Positions 24,544 to 32,975 of a stretch of DNA of 44,323 nt are shown piece after piece. The DNA is from Candidatus Binatia bacterium (GTDB lineage: Bacteria; Desulfobacterota; Binatia; UBA9968). Position 1 is the first letter of the stretch, and every line of letters starts with the position of its first letter. Both the position numbers and the translations under genes were made by a program. The notes beneath the pieces are model-generated. The model ran no database searches, was not told the origin of the DNA, and was given only the letters and a program-made list of their open reading frames with translations. The stretch lies in the NCBI GenBank assembly GCA_036504975.1, contig DASXUF010000010.1, forward strand, positions 1 to 44,323, read 5' to 3'.

Positions 24544-26322
24544 ATGCTCCACTCGCCGCGCCGCATTGCGCTAGTTATCGCGTCAGGCATCGGTTTCTTC
24601 ATCATCGTCGCGAATTGGGAGAACGCGAAGCCGACGCAAGCTTCGGCGGCCCAATCGACGCCGAAGGCGAACTTGATTCGCGATATCGCTTACACCAAGC
24701 CGGCCGACCCTAAGAACGCACGGCGTCAAACCCTCGACCTGTATCTGCCGGAGATGTCCGTGCGCAAGCCGCCGCTCCTCGTCTTCGTTCACGGCGGTTT
24801 CTGGACGCTCTCCGACGACGAATATCAAATCGGCCCCGCTGTCGCGGAGGCTCTACTTCCTAACGGGGTCGCCGTCGCGCTCGTGCGCTATCGGTTGGCG
24901 CCGGCTCACACGCACCCCGTCCCGGCCCAGGACGTGGCCGCGGCCATCGCTCACCTCATCCGGTCGGCCGACAAGTTCGGCTACGACGCCAAGCGCGTCT
25001 ATCTCGCCGGCCATTCGGCGGGCGCGCATCTTGCGGCGCTCGTCGCGCTCGATGGAAGTTATCTAGGCGCGCAGCGTCTGACGCCGCGATCGCTGGCGGG
25101 AGTCGTTGGCTTCAGCGGCATTTACGATCTGCGGCCGAGGCCGGAGAGCGCCGAGCAGCAGAAACTCGCGGTCCGACAGGCATTCGGAGACAATCCGGAT
25201 AAGCTCGCGACTGCGTCGCCTACGACTCATGCGCGGGCGGAGGCGCCGCCGTTTCTGATTCTGGGCGCCGAAAACGATTTTCCCGGTTTTCTCATCGACG
25301 CGAAAAGATTCGCCGAATCGCTCCGCAAAACCGGCCACAAACAGGCCGAGCAATTCATTCTTCCGGACCACGACCATTTTTCTCTCGTTCAGTTGATCGA
25401 CCGCGACGCCGAACTCCGGAGCCTGCTGTTGGAATTTTTTAAAGCGCAACCTCTCCCGCGAGAGATAGCGGTGCTGATCGAAGCCAAGCGCCGTTGGCTC
25501 AATCCGCCGCTCTCGACCGCGCCCTTTTGGCGCGAGAAAAAACTGATCCGCTCCTATCCGGTGGACCGAAGATTCGTGGAAGAGCTGGTTCTTCTCTACA
25601 GCGGTATGAAGTATGAGCTGCTCGAATGGCCGCTGGAGACGTACCACGCGATCGATCTCTTTGCCTATCTGGATTCTCTCCCGCCGGAAAAGATCGGCCG
25701 CGGCAAATATCTCACCGTCACCAATTTTCGCAACGAGAAATTATTTTTCGACCGCCATCAAATCGAGCCCTACAAGCCCGTCATCGTCGTCGGCCTCGAC
25801 GACGAAAAGAATCTCTTCCGTCTCGGCGTTTTCTACCAGGCGCTCAGGGAATATAGCTGGAGAGGCGGCGCCAAGCCGCCGATGATGGCGCGTCCGTTGG
25901 GCGCCTTCATTCGCTTTCTGGAAGAGCCGCCGCCGGAGCTGATTCGCCAGGCGCCGTACTACGGGCTCACGGAAAACAGCTTCCAATTAGTCGAGGACGA
26001 TCCCCTCGCCTCTTTGAAGGACCTACCCAAGCAAGTCTACGAAGCGGTTACCGTTCGTAACGGCTGCGTTTATTGCCACAGCTTTCACGGCGTCGGCCCG
26101 CAGAGCCACCACGTCACGGCGGCCAACAACAAGCCGCACGGCGGGCTGGCGTTGGCGCTGGAATCTTATCCCGAAAACGTGTGGAAAGAGTTCATGTTCA
26201 ATCAGGAGGCGGCGGCGAAAAAAATCGGCGCATCGCCCAATATCGTCGCCGAAGACGCGCGGCAGGCATTGTACGATTTAGTGGTCGAGTCGCGGAAAAA
26301 GCAGAACGCAGTTGGGCAATGA
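24544..26322 (+). CDS. Alpha/beta-hydrolase esterase fused to a haem c-motif domain
   Basis: 592 residues in three parts. Residues 1-37 form a signal anchor. Residues 40-310 are an alpha/beta hydrolase of the acetyl-esterase/BD-FAE type, with HGGFW (83-87, oxyanion hole), GHSAG with nucleophile Ser158, Asp245 in GAENDFPG and His278 in DHDHFS. Residues about 310-592 are unfamiliar but end with CVYCH (Cys508, Cys511, His512), a haem c attachment motif, and Met551 as a possible axial ligand. An N-terminal export signal agrees with periplasmic haem attachment. The fusion could join ester hydrolysis to electron transfer or haem sensing; this is inference. The frame is continuous with no sign of an assembly join. 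Confidence 0.82.
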   Translation: MLHSPRRIALVIASGIGFFIIVANWENAKPTQASAAQSTPKANLIRDIAYTKPADPKNARRQTLDLYLPEMSVRKPPLLVFVHGGFWTLSDDEYQIGPAVAEALLPNGVAVALVRYRLAPAHTHPVPAQDVAAAIAHLIRSADKFGYDAKRVYLAGHSAGAHLAALVALDGSYLGAQRLTPRSLAGVVGFSGIYDLRPRPESAEQQKLAVRQAFGDNPDKLATASPTTHARAEAPPFLILGAENDFPGFLIDAKRFAESLRKTGHKQAEQFILPDHDHFSLVQLIDRDAELRSLLLEFFKAQPLPREIAVLIEAKRRWLNPPLSTAPFWREKKLIRSYPVDRRFVEELVLLYSGMKYELLEWPLETYHAIDLFAYLDSLPPEKIGRGKYLTVTNFRNEKLFFDRHQIEPYKPVIVVGLDDEKNLFRLGVFYQALREYSWRGGAKPPMMARPLGAFIRFLEEPPPELIRQAPYYGLTENSFQLVEDDPLASLKDLPKQVYEAVTVRNGCVYCHSFHGVGPQSHHVTAANNKPHGGLALALESYPENVWKEFMFNQEAAAKKIGASPNIVAEDARQALYDLVVESRKKQNAVGQ

Positions 26323-26341
26323 AGGACTGGAATGAAAGTTT

Positions 26342-26386
26342 TGGAGCGGGCGACGGGGATCGAACCCGCGACGTCCAGCTTCGGAA
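26342..26386 (-). repeat. 3' half of a tRNA-Gly gene (anticodon UCC), attachment-site scar
   Basis: On the minus strand these 45 bases run from the anticodon loop (TTCCGA, anticodon UCC) through the T-arm GGGTTCGATCCCC to acceptor CGCCCGC, discriminator T and an encoded CCA. Nothing upstream can form the 5' half. Truncation at the anticodon loop, a known crossover point for tRNA-targeting integrases, suggests the distal end of an integrated element whose intact tRNA-Gly would lie further right, outside the window. Confidence 0.75.
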
Positions 26387-26560
26387 TTTTCTATCGAATT
26401 TGATGTTTTCTTCTTCTGCAGCAAGAACTTAGTCGATATTTTCTGCCCCTGAAACCTTTTCTGACCTCATATATAACTGCCGCATCTAAACGAGAAGCCT
26501 CTTTTTATCCGAAAATTCCGCTGACTTCTCCTCATGAGATCATTTAAAGTCGAGGGTTGG

Positions 26561-27064
26561 TTAGAAAAAGATGGAAAGGGTCCGCGGGAGAACGGGTCTC
26601 AGCATGATGATCTCGCGGGCGGCAATCTTCCAGCCCTGGTCGGTTCTTCTCAACCTGTCCTCACGGCGGCCCGTGAACGATGTTTCATGGCGGCCATGGC
26701 GAACTTGGAACACCAGGAAGTTGGAGTAAGCATTGACCTCGTCGCTCGCCTCCGAAGGCTCCACCAGAATATTGGTGATGAGCCGCTCCGTCAGCGACGG
26801 CGGCACTTCCGCGTGCCGGAGGCCGGTATCCAATTGCGAGACCCTGAGCGCGAGGCCCTGCTTGTCGTCGTTGAAGTAACCGAAATGCAAGTCGTCGGAT
26901 TCGTAGGCGCGCTCCAGATTCTGCACGTTCTCGATGGTGGGCATCCGATATCGAGCGTCGTCCGTGAACAGCGCCAGCCAATCACGAAACCGTAAGCTGT
27001 CCAGCAGTCGCGCCTCGTGATAGAGGAAGCGCTCGATCTCTTGCTGGACGTGAGCGAAATCCAT
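26561..27064 (-). CDS. Aromatic-ring-hydroxylating dioxygenase beta subunit
   Basis: 167 residues with the cone-shaped SnoaL-like fold of Rieske oxygenase beta subunits: IERFLYHEARLLDSLRFRDW, LFTDDARYRMP (about 31-41), and the closing TDQGWKIAAREIIML. The family's C-terminal end SIFF is present. It starts one base after the alpha-subunit stop, so the two are co-translated as an alpha/beta pair. Beta subunits mainly hold the hexamer together. It is the gene next to the tRNA-Gly scar. Confidence 0.92.
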   Translation of the reverse strand: MDFAHVQQEIERFLYHEARLLDSLRFRDWLALFTDDARYRMPTIENVQNLERAYESDDLHFGYFNDDKQGLALRVSQLDTGLRHAEVPPSLTERLITNILVEPSEASDEVNAYSNFLVFQVRHGRHETSFTGRREDRLRRTDQGWKIAAREIIMLRPVLPRTLSIFF

Positions 27065-27065
27065 T

Positions 27066-28430
27066 TTATTGGGACCCCTTGGCCGCCATCAGCTCCGCCC
27101 AGTAGCGATAGAACTGCCGCTGATTCACCTCCCAGTTGATCGGGCCAACCAAACCCGGCAGACGCTCGATCGCCCAACTCTTGTCCCTGAGCGCTTGCAG
27201 TGCGGGATGGTCCCGGTCGAAACCCATCGCCATGTTGTAATGGAACGGCTGCTTCCTCGCCACGTGGGCGGCAAGGTTGTCCGAGGACCGCTCGAAATTT
27301 TCCGTGTCGTCCGATTGGATCATCCCGGCCGCCGACTGGCGAGTCATCAGCGCCTTGATCGCTTGCTCCTTTACGACCTTGGGCGCGTCCTTCTCGACGA
27401 CGCACCACTCCCAGCCCTCGGAAAGGAGCGGGCCGCGCGGATGCCATTGAATGAGCCCGCGCGCGAGGAAAGCCGCGCCGGAGCTGATGATGGACAGATT
27501 GGGAAAGATGTTGGCGTTGGAAAAGCTCTGCACCTGGGCGGGATCGTTTCCATAACGCTCCTGGATGCGGCGGTAGCGTTCTTTGATCCAGTCCACGGCT
27601 TCGGCGCCCAACCGTTGGGCGGTCGCCAAGTCGGACTCGTATAGGCTCGTCTCCGCCCCGAGACGGAGAACGCCCATTCCATGGGGAACCCCCGAGCCGT
27701 AGCCGACGCAGACTTGGAGCGACTCGTCCAGGCCCAACCGGATGCTGGCAAAGCTTTCGGACCTTCCCGCCATGATCTTGAAGTAGCTCGCATGCGTCGT
27801 GGGGACGTGGTAGTCGTCCCCGGCGAAGTTATCCGCGAGGAGTTTCCAGTTCGCCGGCATGAAGAAGCGCTGGCGGCCCCCGACCACTTGCATGCCGCCC
27901 AAAGGCTCGTGAACCAGCAGCCGGTCGAGATACCAGGTGAACACGCCGAGGTAGTCGCGCAGGGGAGCGATGTTGGCGTCCCACGAGGCGAAGATCATTC
28001 CGCCGTACGCCTCGATGCGCGGCGGTTCGACGAGCTTCAACTCGTCGCGATTCAAGCAGCCTTGATAAGCCGTGTCGAAGAAAGGGACGCCGACAAGCTT
28101 CCCCTGGGTGTCGAACTGCCAGCCGTGAAACGAACAGGTAAAAGTCTTGGTCTGCCCGCGATCGAAGAGGCACACCTGGTTGCCGCGGTGCAAGCACTTG
28201 TTGAGAAAGACACGCACGTTACCGTCGACGTCGCGGAGCATGATGACCGAGTCCTCGCCCATGGTGTTGGTAATGTAATCCCCGATCCGGGGAATACTGG
28301 ATTCATGCCCGACGAACAGCCAAGTGTGTCCGAAGACTCGCTCCAACTCTTCGCGATACACTTCTTCATCCGAGTATGCGCCGGCGTACACCAGGCCGCG
28401 CTCGCTATCGACTAATCCCTGAGCGGCCAT
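27066..28430 (-). CDS. Rieske ring-hydroxylating dioxygenase alpha subunit (copy 1)
   Basis: 454 residues. The Rieske [2Fe-2S] site is Cys79-x-His81 and Cys99-x2-His102. The catalytic iron site is NFAGDDYH...H, with Asp205, His208 and His213 and a facial carboxylate further on. The enzyme would insert both atoms of O2 into an aromatic ring to give a cis-dihydrodiol, taking electrons from a ferredoxin that is not encoded nearby. Only about a third identical by eye to the two other alpha subunits at 31411 and 33050. Divergently transcribed from the dihydrodiol dehydrogenase gene. Confidence 0.95.
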   Translation of the reverse strand: MAAQGLVDSERGLVYAGAYSDEEVYREELERVFGHTWLFVGHESSIPRIGDYITNTMGEDSVIMLRDVDGNVRVFLNKCLHRGNQVCLFDRGQTKTFTCSFHGWQFDTQGKLVGVPFFDTAYQGCLNRDELKLVEPPRIEAYGGMIFASWDANIAPLRDYLGVFTWYLDRLLVHEPLGGMQVVGGRQRFFMPANWKLLADNFAGDDYHVPTTHASYFKIMAGRSESFASIRLGLDESLQVCVGYGSGVPHGMGVLRLGAETSLYESDLATAQRLGAEAVDWIKERYRRIQERYGNDPAQVQSFSNANIFPNLSIISSGAAFLARGLIQWHPRGPLLSEGWEWCVVEKDAPKVVKEQAIKALMTRQSAAGMIQSDDTENFERSSDNLAAHVARKQPFHYNMAMGFDRDHPALQALRDKSWAIERLPGLVGPINWEVNQRQFYRYWAELMAAKGSQ

Positions 28431-28487
28431 CCGTAGCTTCCTTTCCGTTTCCCGGTATTTTCCTCCACGCGCTCAGCCACCGATGCG

Positions 28488-28515
28488 ATGATACGGCGTT
28501 GGCATATTATGTCAA
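28488..28515 (-). promoter_or_regulatory. Predicted promoter of the copy-1 Rieske operon
   Basis: Perfect TTGACA (28510-28515) and TATCAT (28488-28493) with a 16-base spacer on the minus strand. The leader would be about 50 bases. Confidence 0.6.
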
Positions 28516-28557
28516 CCGTTATTGCGATCGGCTATGCCTGTCGAGCCGTTCAGCCTA

Positions 28558-28586
28558 TTGACAATGATCGTGAAGCCACAATAAAT
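28558..28586 (+). promoter_or_regulatory. Predicted promoter of the plus-strand catabolic operon
   Basis: Perfect TTGACA (28558-28563) with a weak -10 (ATAAAT, 28581-28586) after 17 bases. It faces away from the minus-strand promoter with 42 bases between the two -35 boxes, the layout of a divergent control region. A poor -10 box is common at activator-dependent promoters. Confidence 0.45.
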
Positions 28587-28642
28587 AAACCAGGCCGTGG
28601 TCGGAGCGAGAAATCTGTCGAAATTTTTTTAGCAGGAAAATT

Positions 28643-29431
28643 ATGGCTGGACTGTTAGCAGGGAAAGTCGCGCTGATCACCGGGGCGAGCTCCGGTATCG
28701 GCAAGGCGGTGGCGAAACGCTTTCTCGAGGAAGGCGCGAAGGTTGCGATCATGGACAGCTCGGAGAAAAGATTGGCCGGGCTCACCGAGGAATTGGGGAA
28801 GGACGCTCTGACCGTGCACGGCGACGTGAGAAAGATCGAGGACAACGAGAAGGCGGTCGCCGCGACGGTGGAAGCCTTCGGCCCTTTGAATATCTTCGTC
28901 GGCAACGCGGGCGTGTTCGACGGCTTCAAGAGTCTCGCCGATATAGCGACAAGCGAAATCGCGGCGGCTTACGAACAGGTCTTCGATGTCAACGTTAAAG
29001 GCTATCTCCTGGGAGCGAAGGCCACCATGCCGGAGCTTCTCAAGACGCACGGCAATATGGTATTCACGGCTTCGATCGCCGGCCTGCGGCCGAACGGCGG
29101 CGGTCCGATCTATACGGCTTCGAAGCACGCCGTCGTCGGTTTGATCCGCCAGCTCGCTTCCGATTTGGCGCCTCATATTCGCGTGAACGGCGTCGCGCCC
29201 GGCGGGACGCTCACGGACTTTCAGGCGGCGCCGGCCCTGGGAGCCGTTCCGGCCTTTCCCGACAAACAGTCGGCGGAGGAACGCATGAGACAAAACAACC
29301 CGCTCGCGATGGCGCTCAGGCCCGAGGATCACACCGGCGTTTACGCGCTGCTCGCTTCGGATCAAGCGCGGGCCATGACCGGCGTCGTCATCGAGAGCGA
29401 CGGCGGCGCGGGTGTGCGGCGACGCAGATAA
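28643..29431 (+). CDS. cis-dihydrodiol dehydrogenase (BphB/HcaB-like SDR)
   Basis: 262 residues. NAD-dependent short-chain dehydrogenase that would rearomatise the cis-diol made by the Rieske dioxygenase, yielding a catechol. TGASSGIG (about 14-21), DSSEKRLAGL after the second strand (NAD preference), NAGVFDGFKSL, TASIAGLRPNGGGPIYTASKHA with the Ser-Tyr-Lys triad, and VAPGGTLTD. This last region is distinctive for the BphB/HcaB subgroup. First gene of the plus-strand operon, followed nine bases later by a meta-cleavage hydrolase. Confidence 0.9.
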   Translation: MAGLLAGKVALITGASSGIGKAVAKRFLEEGAKVAIMDSSEKRLAGLTEELGKDALTVHGDVRKIEDNEKAVAATVEAFGPLNIFVGNAGVFDGFKSLADIATSEIAAAYEQVFDVNVKGYLLGAKATMPELLKTHGNMVFTASIAGLRPNGGGPIYTASKHAVVGLIRQLASDLAPHIRVNGVAPGGTLTDFQAAPALGAVPAFPDKQSAEERMRQNNPLAMALRPEDHTGVYALLASDQARAMTGVVIESDGGAGVRRRR

Positions 29432-29439
29432 AAGGAGGG

Positions 29440-30315
29440 ATGATGACCATCTGGACGGACCTACTCGGAAGCCGGGTCAGTTATTACGGCAAGAAATTCA
29501 GGACGCGCGCGATCGAGGCGGGCAGCGGCGAGCCGCTGATCATGCTGCACGGCGTCGGCGGCCACGCCGAGGCCTACAGCCGAAACATCGTGCGCCTCGG
29601 GAAGAGCTATCGCGCCATGGCGATCGACCTCGTCTGGCACGGCTTTTCCTCGAAGCCCGCGTACAACCAACGCTCGATCCCGACGTACGCCGAGCAGATC
29701 CTCGACCTGATGGATTCTCTCGGCCTGGAGAAAACCAACCTCGAAGGCGAGTCGCTCGGCGGCTGGGTGGCGATCTGGTTCGCGCTGCATCATCCGGAGC
29801 GCTTGAACAAGCTCATTCTCAACACCACCGCCGGTCTCCGCTTCAAGCCGGGAGTCGTCGAAGAGCGGCCGGCCGAAGGGCGGCAGCTCTTGAAGGAGCG
29901 CTCCATCGCCGCGATCAACAACCCCAACCTCGACACGATCCGCAAACGGCTCGAGTGGCTTATGGCGGCGCCCGACCGCGTGACCGAAGAGCTTGCGGAG
30001 GTGCGCTACCGAATCTACTCCGACCCGGAGACGCGCCGGTCGTTGACGGACGTTTTCAGCAACTCTTTCGGCGAGGGCGATTCGCGAACGTATCAGCTTC
30101 CCGAGGAGCGTCTGAAGGAGATAAAAACGCCGACGCTCGTTTTGTGGACGGAAAAAAATCCCGGCTCCGGCCCGGACGTGGGGCGACACATCGCTGCGCA
30201 GATTCCCGGAGCGCAGTTCCACTGCATCGCCGACGCCGCGCACTGGCCGCAGTGGGAGCACCCGGAGGAGCACGACGCGGCGGTGCTCAAATTTTTAGGC
30301 GGAGAAAAAGTTTGA
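29440..30315 (+). CDS. Meta-cleavage product hydrolase (BphD/MhpC-like)
   Basis: 291-residue alpha/beta hydrolase. LHGVGGHAEAYSRN (about 36-49) forms the oxyanion region, GESLGGW carries nucleophile Ser105, and DAAHWPQWEHPEEH carries His268. The HWPQWE end is characteristic of C-C hydrolases acting on ring-fission products of BphC-type enzymes, splitting them to a carboxylic acid and 2-hydroxypenta-2,4-dienoate. GGAGG precedes two adjacent ATGs. A related hydrolase is at 38497-39372. A 232-base non-coding element follows. Confidence 0.9.
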   Translation: MMTIWTDLLGSRVSYYGKKFRTRAIEAGSGEPLIMLHGVGGHAEAYSRNIVRLGKSYRAMAIDLVWHGFSSKPAYNQRSIPTYAEQILDLMDSLGLEKTNLEGESLGGWVAIWFALHHPERLNKLILNTTAGLRFKPGVVEERPAEGRQLLKERSIAAINNPNLDTIRKRLEWLMAAPDRVTEELAEVRYRIYSDPETRRSLTDVFSNSFGEGDSRTYQLPEERLKEIKTPTLVLWTEKNPGSGPDVGRHIAAQIPGAQFHCIADAAHWPQWEHPEEHDAAVLKFLGGEKV

Positions 30316-30316
30316 G

Positions 30317-30538
30317 CGCTCTGAAAGCCGCCACCCGCTCTCCGAGCCCGCGCGATAGGGCGGTGGTTAATCACAGCGTTAGTGTCGGACGCGCGGGCAC
30401 TCCGAACGGGCGACGTCTTTCAGAGCGAGGTCGAGGGGGCGAGGCGGAGGGTCGCGGACGTCCGAGAAGAAAAGATCGACTCATGGCAGTGACCTATCGG
30501 CCGCGACCCGGAGCCTTGCGCCCGAAGGACTCGCTTAT
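30317..30538 (+). ncRNA. Candidate structured RNA element, copy 1
   Basis: Begins right after the hydrolase stop and ends just before the ribosome site of the extradiol dioxygenase gene. Its 82-base core (30329-30410) aligns without gaps to 32699-32780 with about 13 mismatches, and its end (30499-30536) is nearly identical to 32939-32976. An 11-base perfect outer stem pairs 30317-30327 with 30417-30427. Inside, 30346-30354 pairs with 30390-30398 (nine bases). TCGGA at 30385-30389 may pair either with TCCGA at 30341 (pseudoknot) or at 30401 (hairpin). GGGTCGCGG at 30449 pairs with CCGCGACCC at 30501. No family is recognised. Confidence 0.6.
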
Positions 30539-30547
30539 GGAGGAAAG

Positions 30548-31396
30548 ATGAAGATCGCCGCGCTGGGCTACGTTGGAATCAACGCGACGGATGCGCAGGC
30601 GTGGGCCCGCTTCGGCCCGGAGATCCTGGGCCTGCGCGCCGCTCCCGCGGGAGAAGACGGAACGGTTTATCTGCAAATGGACGAGCGCGCCTACCGCCTC
30701 GCCGTTCATCCGGCGTCGACGAACGGCCTCGCGTATATCGGCTGGGAGCTGCCTTCGGCTTTGGATCTAGAGCAGGCTTGCGTTGAATTGGAGAAAGCCG
30801 GCCTGAAGCCCGTGCGAGGAAGCGAAGAGGACTGCGCGCTGCGCCGGGTGGCGGCGCTGGTGAAAATCGCCGACCCGTATGGCAACCGGCTCGAGCTTTT
30901 TTACGGCCAGCTCAACATCTGCGAAGCCTTTCAGCCGGCGCGGCCGATCGGCGGCTTTGTCGCGGGAAACCTCGGCCTCGGCCACGTCGTCATCGGAGTG
31001 CCCGATCTCGAAGCGGGAAAAAAATTCTACACCGAGACTCTCGGCTTTCGCCTGAGCGACTTCGTCCCCGACCGGCTGGTCTTTTTCCACTGCAACCCGC
31101 GCCACCACTCGATCGCCTTCGGCAAGATCGGTCCGGGCCTGCGCCACATCATGCTCGAGGTGAAAACCATCGACGACGTGGGAAAAACGTTCGATCTGTG
31201 TCAAGCGAGCGGCGTTCCGATCACCAAGGCTCTCGGGCGCCACAGCAACGATCGGATGTTCTCTTTTTATATGAAATGTCCCGCCGGCTTCGAGATCGAA
31301 TACGGCACCGAGGGCCGGCTCGTGGACGACGCGACCTGGAGCGTGCAGCAGGTGGACCGCGGAAGCATCTGGGGACATCAGCGCATAGCCGGTTAG
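30548..31396 (+). CDS. Extradiol ring-cleavage dioxygenase (BphC-like, two VOC modules)
   Basis: 282 residues with two betaalphabetabetabeta modules. Only the second holds iron: His146 (GLGHVVIG), His200 (GLRHIMLEV) and Glu251 (FEIEYG), with His187 in RHHSIAF as the catalytic base counterpart. This is the 2,3-dihydroxybiphenyl 1,2-dioxygenase pattern: cleavage of a substituted catechol next to the hydroxyls to give the substrate of the BphD-like hydrolases. A GGAGG site follows the copy-1 RNA element. The next Rieske gene starts 14 bases after its stop. Confidence 0.93.
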   Translation: MKIAALGYVGINATDAQAWARFGPEILGLRAAPAGEDGTVYLQMDERAYRLAVHPASTNGLAYIGWELPSALDLEQACVELEKAGLKPVRGSEEDCALRRVAALVKIADPYGNRLELFYGQLNICEAFQPARPIGGFVAGNLGLGHVVIGVPDLEAGKKFYTETLGFRLSDFVPDRLVFFHCNPRHHSIAFGKIGPGLRHIMLEVKTIDDVGKTFDLCQASGVPITKALGRHSNDRMFSFYMKCPAGFEIEYGTEGRLVDDATWSVQQVDRGSIWGHQRIAG

Positions 31397-31410
31397 CGGC
31401 GGAAGGACCG

Positions 31411-32682
31411 ATGGCGCAAGAAAATAAATTCATCGCCGATTTGGAGAAGGGCCTTATCGATCGGAAAATCTTCTCCGATCCCGCGATCTACCGGATGGAG
31501 CTGGAGCGCGTCTTCGCCCGCTGCTGGCTCTACCTGGGGCACGAGAGCCAGATTCCGAATCCCGGAGACTTCATTACGACCTACATGGGCGAAGATCCGG
31601 TGATCGTCTGCCGCGGCCGGGACCAAAAGATCCGCGCTTTCTTAAACGTCTGCCGCCATCGGGGAAACCGCGTCTGCCGCCTGGATCAGGGCAACGCGGA
31701 TTCTTTTACCTGCTCTTATCACGGCTGGACGTACGGCAACGATGGCTCCCTCATCGGCGTCCCCTACTTCAAGGAATATTATTACGGCGAGCTCGACAAA
31801 GAGAGTCTGGGCCTCATCCCGGTCCCGCTCGTCGATCGATACAAAGGACTCATCTTCGGCAATCTTGATCCCGCGGCGCCTTCGCTCAGCGACTACCTCG
31901 GCGACATGGCCTGGTATCTCGACATCATTCTCGACCGGCGCGAGGGCGGCACCGAGCTGATCGGCGGCACGCACAAATGGACGATCAGCGCCAACTGGAA
32001 ACTGGCGGCGGAGAATTTCGTCGGCGACATGTATCACACGGGATCGACGCACGCGTCGGCGGTGAAATCGGGCTTCAGCGGCAGCCAGAGCGGCAATCGG
32101 TATAGCCCGGCGTTGTCATCCGGATTTCAGATAAGCCTGCCGGCCGGTCACGGCTTGGGGGCGCGCTGGATCAGCGGCGGAGATGCGGCCGTCGGCGCGC
32201 CTGCGCCGGAGGTGGCCGCTTACCTCCGAGACACGCACGCCGAGGCGGAGCGCCGGCTCGGGCCGGTGCGCGCCGGCATGATGTCGCCCGTGCACGGCAC
32301 GGCTTTTCCGACCTTCTCGTTTCTCCACGGCACCCACACGATCCGCGTCTGGCATCCCAAAGGGCCCGACAAGTTCGAGGTGTGGGCCTGGTGCATCGTC
32401 GATCGAGAAGCGCCGCCCGAGGTCAAAGAGGCGATCCGGCTCCATTACTTGAGACGCTTCAGCCCGGCGGGCACCTGGGAGCAGGACGACAGCGACAACT
32501 GGATCCAGGCGACGGATACGAGCCGGGGCATGGCGGCGCGTAGGATTCCGGTAAACTACCAGATGGGCCTGGGGCACGAGCGCGCCCAGGAGGGACTGAG
32601 AGGGATCGTCGGCGATTTTTTCAGCGAGACCAACCAGCGCAACTTCTACCGCTCCTGGGCCGAGCTGATGGCGCGGAAATGA
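31411..32682 (+). CDS. Rieske ring-hydroxylating oxygenase alpha subunit (copy 2)
   Basis: 423 residues. Rieske ligands Cys81, His83, Cys101, His104; iron ligands His209 and His214 in NFVGDMYHTGSTH. It is closely related to copy 3 at 33050, especially over the first 150 residues, and the two are clearly a tandem duplication. The ATG at 31411 is the first in the spacer after the dioxygenase; frames further upstream are inside that gene. It has no beta subunit of its own directly after it; the copy-2 RNA element follows. Substrate not known. Confidence 0.94.
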   Translation: MAQENKFIADLEKGLIDRKIFSDPAIYRMELERVFARCWLYLGHESQIPNPGDFITTYMGEDPVIVCRGRDQKIRAFLNVCRHRGNRVCRLDQGNADSFTCSYHGWTYGNDGSLIGVPYFKEYYYGELDKESLGLIPVPLVDRYKGLIFGNLDPAAPSLSDYLGDMAWYLDIILDRREGGTELIGGTHKWTISANWKLAAENFVGDMYHTGSTHASAVKSGFSGSQSGNRYSPALSSGFQISLPAGHGLGARWISGGDAAVGAPAPEVAAYLRDTHAEAERRLGPVRAGMMSPVHGTAFPTFSFLHGTHTIRVWHPKGPDKFEVWAWCIVDREAPPEVKEAIRLHYLRRFSPAGTWEQDDSDNWIQATDTSRGMAARRIPVNYQMGLGHERAQEGLRGIVGDFFSETNQRNFYRSWAELMARK

Positions 32683-32781
32683 TGTGAGAGGTGCAAGTCG
32701 CCACCCGCTCTCCGAGGCGGCGCAATAGGGCAGTGGTTAATCCTAACGGCAGTGTCGGATGCGCGGGCCCTCCGACCGGCC

Positions 32782-32817
32782 CTTCGACTTTGCTCAGGGT
32801 GGTGAGCTTGTCGAACT
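32782..32817. repeat. CTTCGAC/GTCGAA hairpin repeat
   Basis: CTTCGACTTTGCTCAGG followed by GAGCTTGTCGAA, a hairpin-type dispersed element. A second member at 34316-34384 shares the CTTCGACAAGCTCAGC words. Inserted within the copy-2 RNA element. Confidence 0.65.
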
Positions 32818-32867
32818 AGCGACAGCTTCCTCCGGCGAGGCCGAGGGCATGTCCTCGCAAGGCTCGG

Positions 32868-32930
32868 AATTGCAAATCGCAGATTTCAAATCTCAGATTT
32901 TGAGATTTGAGATTTGCCATTTGAGATCCC
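32868..32930. repeat. AT-rich palindromic repeat
   Basis: Several GATTTCAAATCTCAGATTT-like words with their complements (AAATTTGAGATTTG pattern) form a long imperfect palindrome inside the copy-2 RNA element. Confidence 0.6.
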
Positions 32931-32975
32931 GAAGGGCTGGCCGCGACCCGGATGCTTACGCCCGAAGGACTCGCT

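Noticed and set aside
26073-26432. An open frame ending with GAGDGDRTRDVQL
   Set aside because: This peptide is the well-known mistranslation of a tRNA 3' end; the frame overlaps the end of the esterase fusion and the tRNA-Gly fragment.
30329-30427. Integron attC site
   Set aside because: The element folds, but the GTTRRRY/RYYYAAC core sites are not matched and no integron integrase or cassette array is present.
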